Assembly: GCA_001766655.1 (NCBI GenBank) | Contig: MJCC01000001.1 | Location: 709,709 to 754,660 of the forward strand | Origin: Phytomonas francai | Lineage: Eukaryota > Euglenozoa > Kinetoplastea > Trypanosomatida > Trypanosomatidae | Length of the DNA: 44,952 nt | Direction of reading: 5' to 3' | In this document: piece after piece, positions 38,381 through 44,952 of the stretch | How positions within the stretch are numbered: the stretch's first letter is position 1 | Layout: each line of letters starts with the position of its first letter | Notes under the pieces: generated by a model | Seen by the model: only the letters and a program-made list of their open reading frames with translations | What the model was told of the DNA's origin: nothing | The model's database searches: none | Program-made: the position numbers and the translations under genes

Positions 38381-39571
38381 CTATTCAATATTCTCATACC
38401 CCATCAGATGCTTTGAATGGAAGCTCCATGCCGAAGAGACAATCTTATCAATAGTGTCGTACTCTGGCTTCCACCCAAGAATCTCTTTCGCAGAATCTCC
38501 AGAGGCAACAAGCACTGGTACATCTCCTTCACGTCGAGCTTCCTCCCTTATTGGAATCGGATGCCCCGTCACACGCCGAGCGGCCTCAATAACCTCCAGC
38601 ACGGTGTTCCCCGCGGCGGTTCCGAGATTTATAGTTAGGAAGAATTTGTCTTTGTCCCCGGGCTTCAAGCTGGCAAGATAATCAAGGGCTTGGATGTGCG
38701 CCATCGATAAATCGGAAACGTGGACATAATCGCGAATACAGGTCCCGTCTCGGGTGGCGTAGTCTGTACCGAAAACAGAGACGTACGGCCGTACTGGACG
38801 TCGCTCTGGGTGGTGTTTCGCGTTGTACGCGTTGATTTGGTCTGCAAGGGGAACCTGAAGAATAAGTGGGATCAAATGCGTCTCGGGATCATGAGTCTCG
38901 CCGATGTCACCCTCTTCATCAGCCCCACATGCATTAAAGTAACGCAAACACACAGACTTGATGCCGTACGCTGTGGCACAGTCCTTGAGCATCATCTCAT
39001 CAACGTACTTGGTTCGGCCGTACGGACTCTCGGGTTTTATCGCTGCATCTGGAATAATAGGCACAATGGGTGCAATTTTTCCTGCACCTAGGGCATTGTT
39101 TCCCTCAAGGTTATCGAATACATTTCCAAAGAGAGCTGCCGTGCTCGAGAGAATCAACTTATCGCACCCGTGATGTCGCATCGCCTGGAGTAGACGAATC
39201 ATACCGATGACATTGTTGTCGTAATACTTCAACGGATCCATGGTGCTCTCCCCGACGGCAATGTAAGCACACATGTGTACCACCGCATCAATAGGCCCAT
39301 GTTTTGTGAACACATCATCGAGGAATTTCTCGTTCCGGACATCACCAACCTCCAAGAGGGCGAACCGTTTTTGGGCGGCCTGCGTGCCCTCCGAATTCTT
39401 GGAGTGAATCTCCTTTTTCTTCCAATTTTCCTCGGTATCAATATGAGAACCGTCTCCATGTGTCGCTTCAAGAGAATCCAAAATAATCACTGTGTGCTGT
39501 GTCTTACGAAGAAGGCACCTCACAAATTGGGTACCGATATACCCAGCGCCACCACACACCAAAACCTTCAT
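38381..39571 (-). CDS. GALE: UDP-glucose 4-epimerase
   Basis: 396 residues from ATG 39571. It interconverts UDP-glucose and UDP-galactose with tightly bound NAD, supplying galactose for glycoconjugates; trypanosomes depend on it because they do not take up galactose usefully. The Rossmann motif GGAGYIG is at 7-13. The catalytic pair is Tyr184 and Lys188 in SPYGRTK. The usual catalytic Ser of SSSATVYG is Thr144 here (SSTAALFG), a conservative change. YFNACGADEEGDIGE and YVHVSDLSMAH are further family blocks. The protein ends GYENIE and has no PTS1 tripeptide. The N-terminus begins directly at the first beta strand, so no PTS2 is seen either. Complete and of normal length apart from a short charged insert near 40-65. 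Confidence 0.95.
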   Translation of the reverse strand: MKVLVCGGAGYIGTQFVRCLLRKTQHTVIILDSLEATHGDGSHIDTEENWKKKEIHSKNSEGTQAAQKRFALLEVGDVRNEKFLDDVFTKHGPIDAVVHMCAYIAVGESTMDPLKYYDNNVIGMIRLLQAMRHHGCDKLILSSTAALFGNVFDNLEGNNALGAGKIAPIVPIIPDAAIKPESPYGRTKYVDEMMLKDCATAYGIKSVCLRYFNACGADEEGDIGETHDPETHLIPLILQVPLADQINAYNAKHHPERRPVRPYVSVFGTDYATRDGTCIRDYVHVSDLSMAHIQALDYLASLKPGDKDKFFLTINLGTAAGNTVLEVIEAARRVTGHPIPIREEARREGDVPVLVASGDSAKEILGWKPEYDTIDKIVSSAWSFHSKHLMGYENIE

Positions 39572-39999
39572 AGTAATTTTTTTACTGCTTAAATTAAATG
39601 TTTAGACCTTTTCAAGACAAAAATTAGTGATAATGAAGAAGCTAGTAGCAGCCACTCCCCACTCTGAGCAACACATCCATGTATTGAACAATCTTTTGGC
39701 GTTCTCTCTTGCTGGCCAGCTGGTTATGAAACCACACTTTGAAAACTTGAAGTACTACTGTATCGACACACACATACACACACAGTGGAAACACTTCCTT
39801 ACTACAGTAATCGTGCAAAGAGCTGCGAGTAACACCAAAACTATCAGCCGCGCTCCTTACTAACCATCTGCCCCTTTCCTTCTGCAGTCTACGAAACGGT
39901 GTATGCTAGAGATAAATAAAACTGCCATGTTGATGTGGATTTAGAAGCTGTTCGTTACATTTTAAAAATTTTGAACTGCACTGCTCGGAATCATTTCTG
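39572..39999. other. Intergenic region, no gene seen
   Basis: Mixed composition with a short CA-rich stretch near 39768-39785. A 78-codon plus-strand frame (39627-39863) has no coding support. Confidence 0.6.
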
Positions 40000-42948
40000 C
40001 TAGAAAGTGGGAACATCGAAATAGTAAGAATTTAAAAAAATCAACCGCTCTGCTTCGTCAAATGCTTTCTTATCATGGCACCCTGACAGAAAGGGCTGAT
40101 TAAGGTAAACACTTCGTTTGTTCAAACGAAAAAGACTCTGCTCCTCCTCATCATTGTCTTTCGTGTTCATCTTAAGCATAGCCGCCTTAAGCATGTTAAG
40201 CGCAGAGGAGCCTGATTTATCCTCCCGCGTGTCCAGTCGAGCCAACAATGCCTGTGCAGTGTGGTAGGCACCCACCAACGAGCTTTCCAGAAAACGTATT
40301 GCCACGTAGCCTATCATTGACCTCGCACAGACCTCCAAGGCTCCGCTGAAGAAGTTGAGCCCATCTCCGTTTGAAGGTCCAAAACTGATTACAGCTACCA
40401 CCTGGCACTCTGTAGCACTGTGAGGGTTAGAGGCTGTCACGGAATTAGTTGCATTTTCTACTAATGGATGTGAATGGTATTTGCAGTCGCAGATACGAAT
40501 CAGCATTGAAGCCTGCTGCGCTAATGTTAAAGACTCCCCACCTTCAACGTGCCATACATCCCCAATCACGTAGGTGGGTTCCACCAAAACCACTTCCCCA
40601 TTTTCCAGGGATACTCCGGAGGAATTAGCTGCTCCATTGGCAACAGACATAGTATCCCCTCCTATCGTCATTGGATCTGCTGCCTTGAACGAGGGCACAG
40701 CGAACACGCTGTTGTGAAGTGAAGCGTTCGGAACGGAATTTGTCGAATTTGTGAAAACCATAAGCCGCAATTGGTATTGTCTGGACCCAAACGACGACGC
40801 AAGAAAGCTTCCCGCGTTTGCGCCCATGACTTGTACAAAGTCGTTTACCCATGCTCCATCAACACCAATAACGTGAATATAAAGTGGCTCCAATGATAAA
40901 GGCGTGGGTACCTGTTCTAGATTATTTCTCTTCATACTAATAAAAGAATCTGCCTTTAGAAAAAGATACTCAAGGGTGGATACCGCACAGGACCATCCAG
41001 CCGTACGCATTAAACCATGTTCTTCCTCACGCAAACGTGCCGGAGTTAACAGTGATTGGAAGGTTCGTGCGGCGTCGTCCCTGTTTCGCCGCCACAGCGC
41101 ACATTCCACTCTATGTTTCCCTCCCTTCCATTCCAGCGCCTGATGTTTTTGGCTACAGTACCATATTACTTTACACCCACCGCAACGGAGTAGTTTTTCT
41201 CGGCGCCGGCCACAATACGCGCAGCGCCGAAGCGGGTGTTGCAACACAGGCGGTAATGTTAATGGCGAAATTCCGGTCATGGTATACCCGCTCTCGCCCA
41301 CTCCAATCCTCCAACCGTAGCGCGCGTGAAAGTCCACAATATGATTGGCGACGAAATGTAGCGCGGTTGTTGCGGCGAGCAACATCTCAGCGGTAGGTCT
41401 CCTCTCCACAACTAACAACTGGCTTCTTGCAATAGGATTCGGCTTAGTTGTCTGGTCGGTCGGTAAACGGTGAACAACACGAGGAAAGATTAAATCACTA
41501 CAGGATCCCTCGCATAGCACGCGCGGATACTTCGGCGATTCTTTATCGTGACGATCGCAATCTGACAAGATGGCATCCTGAAAATCTAAAAGATTATCGA
41601 TATCGTCAAATGGTACCCCTTCTACGGGCCCCAGCTGCACCAGAACCTCCCCCTGATCCGGTAAATAGTTGTCGCAATTAAAATCCAACAGGCCACTATT
41701 GTTAAATTCATCCACGACGTAAAGCGCATCGCCGATATCCTGAAAGAGATGAAGCTCGGCACCGATGGGCTGTGGTCTGGTAGGGCCCACTTCCCGGTAA
41801 TCACTTTCGTGTTTTTGTCTATCTTTTGGAAGCGTCTGTAACAGAAAAACGTGTCGGAATGGTCGTGTGTTGGCCCCAGCGCGCTTCACATCTCCCTCAG
41901 TCACAGCTGTGATTCCAGCCTCAGACGTGTCCTCAGTAATCCTCGGGAAATCACTGGGTACATCGGGTATCGAGAAAGACGTACCCTCTCCCTTGGACAG
42001 CTTTAGGGACTGTCGATTTGCATCTCGCTGCGCCTTGAGTTTTGTGACCCCTGTCAGACCCTCAGGATCTGGGATCTCCAAAGCGTGTTGGAAGCCATCA
42101 GGACTGGCGTTCGAAAGTAGCATTTTCTCCAGGTTCGCTGGCTCCGTAAATCGTGTCCGGTATAAAACTGGATTAATGCGGGAAACCAACTCAAGGAGCG
42201 GCCTATAATTTCCCTGTGATGGAATGGAAACATCACGCGCTTCCGAAGATAGACTGCTTTTCATCTCCAACCATCGAGTCGCCTGGTCCAGAAGTTCGTG
42301 GAATTCGACGAGAACGCGAGAGTTCAACAACCCTCCGGTCATGAACGGGAACCATGAGGGGTCTCCCTCTGTCGGCAAGGGTGTACCCACGCTGGTAGGA
42401 TTCTCTGGGGATGCCATCGACCAGCGTAGCCCGCCGTCCACCAGCACGGCCGCAGCAAAATCGGTGCGAGTGTCTTCCGCTGCGGATCGCAGTACGTCGT
42501 CACGCACTCGCCGCGCGACACGCTCCCACTGATCCTGGCTGAAGAGGTTTAATCTCTCGTGAGTACGACCCTTCAGGACTGCCACAAACGCAAAGGACGT
42601 GATGAGGGCCCGCAACCCACTCGGCAACGTGTCCCACACCGCCTTGAAAGCGTGCACTACCTTCTCGCTGCTCGAGTTCTCCTGTACAGTAGCATACAAC
42701 AAATGCCACGAGGATATCTCGGCACTCTTACCTTCTTTAATCGATGTCGGAGCTGTTACACTAGGCTGCCCGAACAAAAAATGAAATACAGGAGCCGCAA
42801 TAGTATTTGTATGCGTATCTAAATGCCAATACCGAGGATATACAATGATCCAAGACCAAGCACTGTATGTAATGCTTAGGTCACGCTGGAAAGTCTGAGA
42901 CGAAGTAGCAGGGGTTCCACCTCGTAGAAAGGTTTCAGCGACTGACAT
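40000..42948 (-). CDS. MYND zinc-finger protein, Mss51-like C-terminal region
   Basis: 982 residues from ATG 42948. A complete MYND finger occupies about 576-616: Cys576, Cys579, Cys589, Cys592, Cys598, His602, His612, Cys616 (CAYCGRR, LRCGGCKVIWYCSQKHQ). MYND fingers bind proline-rich peptides. After it, a segment beginning EPLYIHVIGVDGAWVNDF (about 687-704) resembles the domain that follows the finger in Mss51/ZMYND15-like proteins (an IH-IG strand then an acidic turn). The first 550 residues are unrecognised and have a few Pro/Ser-rich stretches. There is no SET domain, so it is not a SMYD methyltransferase. Function unknown. Complete, with an ordinary array position. Confidence 0.82.
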   Translation of the reverse strand: MSVAETFLRGGTPATSSQTFQRDLSITYSAWSWIIVYPRYWHLDTHTNTIAAPVFHFLFGQPSVTAPTSIKEGKSAEISSWHLLYATVQENSSSEKVVHAFKAVWDTLPSGLRALITSFAFVAVLKGRTHERLNLFSQDQWERVARRVRDDVLRSAAEDTRTDFAAAVLVDGGLRWSMASPENPTSVGTPLPTEGDPSWFPFMTGGLLNSRVLVEFHELLDQATRWLEMKSSLSSEARDVSIPSQGNYRPLLELVSRINPVLYRTRFTEPANLEKMLLSNASPDGFQHALEIPDPEGLTGVTKLKAQRDANRQSLKLSKGEGTSFSIPDVPSDFPRITEDTSEAGITAVTEGDVKRAGANTRPFRHVFLLQTLPKDRQKHESDYREVGPTRPQPIGAELHLFQDIGDALYVVDEFNNSGLLDFNCDNYLPDQGEVLVQLGPVEGVPFDDIDNLLDFQDAILSDCDRHDKESPKYPRVLCEGSCSDLIFPRVVHRLPTDQTTKPNPIARSQLLVVERRPTAEMLLAATTALHFVANHIVDFHARYGWRIGVGESGYTMTGISPLTLPPVLQHPLRRCAYCGRRREKLLRCGGCKVIWYCSQKHQALEWKGGKHRVECALWRRNRDDAARTFQSLLTPARLREEEHGLMRTAGWSCAVSTLEYLFLKADSFISMKRNNLEQVPTPLSLEPLYIHVIGVDGAWVNDFVQVMGANAGSFLASSFGSRQYQLRLMVFTNSTNSVPNASLHNSVFAVPSFKAADPMTIGGDTMSVANGAANSSGVSLENGEVVLVEPTYVIGDVWHVEGGESLTLAQQASMLIRICDCKYHSHPLVENATNSVTASNPHSATECQVVAVISFGPSNGDGLNFFSGALEVCARSMIGYVAIRFLESSLVGAYHTAQALLARLDTREDKSGSSALNMLKAAMLKMNTKDNDEEEQSLFRLNKRSVYLNQPFLSGCHDKKAFDEAERLIFLNSYYFDVPTF

Positions 42949-43537
42949 TGAGATTATAATAGATTCCTTTTTCTAATACAGTATTGCTAGTTTTTTGCGT
43001 ACCGCGCGCCGTCACACTAAAGAATATGAAGAGCAGTAATATTGAGAATTCTAAAAAAAAAAAACGTATGAGTTACTTATCTATGTGTCGCTAGTTTAAA
43101 AAGAGCAGAAAATTGTAAAGACAAATAAGCACATATATACAAAATACGAGGGAAAAGAATAAAATCTAAAACCACAAGCGTAATAACTCTAGGTCGGTTG
43201 CGTTCTTTTTCAATTGGAGAGCTTATTTCCTTGCCAATTATATCTACTTTTAATGAATTAATAAATATATGATCTTTTTCTATTTTTCCCATTAATGGTT
43301 CGATCGAACAAGAAGACGCTCAGCAATAAAAATTATAAAAAAATGAAAATGAATGTATAATCCTGTGTATATACAGTAACCCTGAAAAGGAATTGGCTTT
43401 CTTGAAAGATATTGTTTATACAATACAAAGTAAATCTAAAATAATTGGATATAGAATAGATATAATATATATCACTGTATAAAGGAATATACTACTAAAA
43501 GAGACGGAGGGAAAATATAGAAGGCTATAAATATGAC
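42949..43537. other. AT-rich intergenic region
   Basis: MYND-gene leader and the long AT-rich 3' UTR of the CaaX-tailed coiled-coil gene. Contains an A12 run at about 43053-43064. No gene is seen. Confidence 0.6.
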
Positions 43538-44952
43538 TTACATTATAGAGCAACAGAAAGAATTAGTCCGACGTTTTGCTTCCCTGTCACCCCATTGCCG
43601 GTTAAGTCCATTTCTAGTGGCGTTGTTAGATTCTGACCCATCAGGAAAATGCTGAGAACTCCTAAGGCGCTCCAACTCCATATCTTGATGCTTAAAACGT
43701 TCATGCATGGAATTCAGTTCTGCCGTGCGTTCAGAAAGGTTATTCATCAAATCTACAGATCGTAATTCAGAATCACTCTTCGCTTTCTCAGCTGCAGCAA
43801 GCTTCTCACCAAACTCCTGGGCCAAAGCCTGTTTCTCTGCATGACTGGCCTCAGCGGATGCGAGCCTCGCCTTCTGGGCTTCAGACTGCTCAAGGAGAGT
43901 CTTGTACCTTCCCTTGAGTCCTTCCAGCCTTCTTAAAAGCTCCTCATTCTCTTCTTTCAATGTGGTCTTTGCTTTTTCAGCGCTTAGTCTAGTCCTTTCA
44001 ACATCTACATTCACTCCCTCAGCTCTCGTAAGTTTTCCTTCAAACTCCTTCGGAGCGAAAGCCAGCTGCTCTGTAAGGCTGGCATCAGCGGAAGTGAGCC
44101 TCGCCTTCTGGGCCTCGGACTGCTCAAGGAGAGTCTTGTACCTTGCCTTGAGTCCTTCCAGTTTTCGCAAAAGCTCATCCTTCTCCTTCTCCAGTGCAAC
44201 CTTCATCTCCTCAGCACTTATCCTGGCCTTCTCAGCATCATCCTTCGCACTTTCAGCGCTCGCCCGGGCCTTCTCAGCAATTGTCTTGGCCTTTTTCGCA
44301 GCGGCAAGCTTTTCTGCGAAGTCTTTCTGGGTCAAATCCAGCTGCTCTGCATGTTTGGCCTCAGCAGATGCGAGCTTCTCCTTCTGTGACTCGTACTCTT
44401 CAAGTAAGGCCTTGTATTTCCCTTTGAGTCCACCAAACCTCATAGAGAGCTCATCCTTCTCCTTCGCAAAAAGGGCAAGCTGTTCTGCATGACTGGCTCC
44501 AGTGGATGCGAACCGGTCCTTCTTGACTTCAGATTTCTCAAGCAAGGAATCATACATTCCCTTGAGTTCTTCCAGGTTCCTGGAAAGCACATCCTTCTCC
44601 TTCGCAGAAAGGGCAAGCTGCTCTGTAAGGCTGGCCTTATCAGATGCAAACCTTTCTTTCTGGGCTTCAGAATCGTTGAGCAGGGCCTTGTGCTTTCCCT
44701 TAAGTCCTTCCAGTTTTCGCAAAAGCTCATCCTTCTCCTTCTCCAGTGCAACCTTCATCTCCTCAGCACTTATCCTGGACTTCTCAGCATCATCCTTCGC
44801 ACTTTCAGCGCTCTCCCGCGGCTTCTCAGCAATTGTCTTGGCCTTTTTCGCAGCGGCAAGCTTTTCTGCGAAGTCTTTCTGGGCCAAATTCAGCTGCTCT
44901 GCATGACTGGCCTCAGCAGATGCGAGCTTGTCCTTCTGGGCCTTGAAATCTT
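43538..44952 (-). CDS. Repetitive coiled-coil protein with C-terminal CaaX box, 5' end beyond window
   Basis: The frame is open through the right edge, so the N-terminus is missing; at least 470 residues are present up to TAA at 43540-43538. Nearly all of it is a charged coiled coil made of 46-residue modules. Landmarks KEKDELL, LKGKYKALLE, ASHAEQLAL recur, and an Ala/Lys-rich module (KDFAEKLAAAKKAKTIAEKA) comes after every third such unit, giving a 184-residue higher-order repeat. The last repeat is shortened by about 15 residues. A unique 90-residue tail ends FCCSIM: a CaaX box (C-S-I-M) of the type preferred by farnesyltransferase, with an extra Cys that could be palmitoylated. A long membrane-tethered filament or scaffold is likely. 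I cannot name the family. Confidence 0.9.
   Translation of the reverse strand, partial: DFKAQKDKLASAEASHAEQLNLAQKDFAEKLAAAKKAKTIAEKPRESAESAKDDAEKSRISAEEMKVALEKEKDELLRKLEGLKGKHKALLNDSEAQKERFASDKASLTEQLALSAKEKDVLSRNLEELKGMYDSLLEKSEVKKDRFASTGASHAEQLALFAKEKDELSMRFGGLKGKYKALLEEYESQKEKLASAEAKHAEQLDLTQKDFAEKLAAAKKAKTIAEKARASAESAKDDAEKARISAEEMKVALEKEKDELLRKLEGLKARYKTLLEQSEAQKARLTSADASLTEQLAFAPKEFEGKLTRAEGVNVDVERTRLSAEKAKTTLKEENEELLRRLEGLKGRYKTLLEQSEAQKARLASAEASHAEKQALAQEFGEKLAAAEKAKSDSELRSVDLMNNLSERTAELNSMHERFKHQDMELERLRSSQHFPDGSESNNATRNGLNRQWGDREAKRRTNSFCCSIM
43860..44952 (-). repeat. Coding repeats: 138-bp modules in a 552-bp higher-order unit
   Basis: The segment around 44710-44952 and the segment around 44158-44400 are nearly identical, one 552-bp period apart. 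Each period is four 138-bp modules. The array runs off the right edge. A third, more diverged copy lies to the left, with one module shortened by 45 bp. Confidence 0.85.

Overview
This is nuclear DNA of a kinetoplastid protist, almost certainly a trypanosomatid. Fifteen intact or edge-truncated protein genes fill the window. All lie on the minus strand, are intronless, and are separated by 0.4-1.9 kb of AT-rich DNA, as expected for a single polycistronic unit transcribed from right to left. The products are eukaryotic: Cdc45, GRASP, TRAP1, Dph2, a nucleostemin-type GTPase, an FG nucleoporin and a mitochondrial acetate:succinate CoA-transferase. In several cases a pyrimidine tract followed by AG and an ATG-free leader precedes the start codon on the transcribed strand, as expected for trans-splicing. 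From memory, GALE, SCOT/ASCT and TRAP1 also lie close together in Trypanosoma brucei (chromosome 11) and Leishmania (chromosome 33), so this looks like a conserved syntenic block. The genus cannot be fixed from the sequence alone.

Layout from left to right, which is 3' to 5' along the transcript. 1-1759 is an unrecognised gene cut by the left edge, extremely GC-rich in its distal half. 2347-6477 is an unknown 1376-residue protein with an RGG tail. 7747-9780 is a coiled-coil protein with twelve 18-residue repeats. 10394-12370 is a HAD phosphatase with a very large insert. 13224-15578 is DPH2. 16017-17705 is a nucleostemin/Nug1-type GTPase. 18560-20791 is TRAP1. 21358-22698 is GRASP. 23352-25028 is an FG nucleoporin. 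25232-26225 looks like a decayed gene. 26959-28422 is ASCT/SCOT. 29061-29749 looks like a decayed kinesin motor. 29752-32934 is a coiled-coil protein. 33772-35994 is CDC45. 36394-37794 is a probable mitochondrial SAM-like protein. 38381-39571 is UDP-glucose 4-epimerase. 40000-42948 is a MYND-finger protein. 43538-44952 is the C-terminal part of a repetitive coiled-coil protein ending in a CaaX box, cut by the right edge.

The genes do not form one pathway, which is normal for trypanosomatid gene arrays. They cover translation (DPH2, ribosome-biogenesis GTPase), replication (CDC45), Golgi and nuclear-pore structure (GRASP, FG nucleoporin), mitochondrial acetate production and chaperoning (ASCT, TRAP1) and sugar-nucleotide supply (GALE). 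I found no rRNA, tRNA, CRISPR or intact transposon. The most notable points are two apparent gene remnants inside the longest gaps, the CaaX-tailed repeat protein, the dimeric 108-bp minisatellite, a 25-nt C homopolymer placed where a trans-splicing pyrimidine tract should be, and sharp GC islands inside two otherwise ordinary genes.
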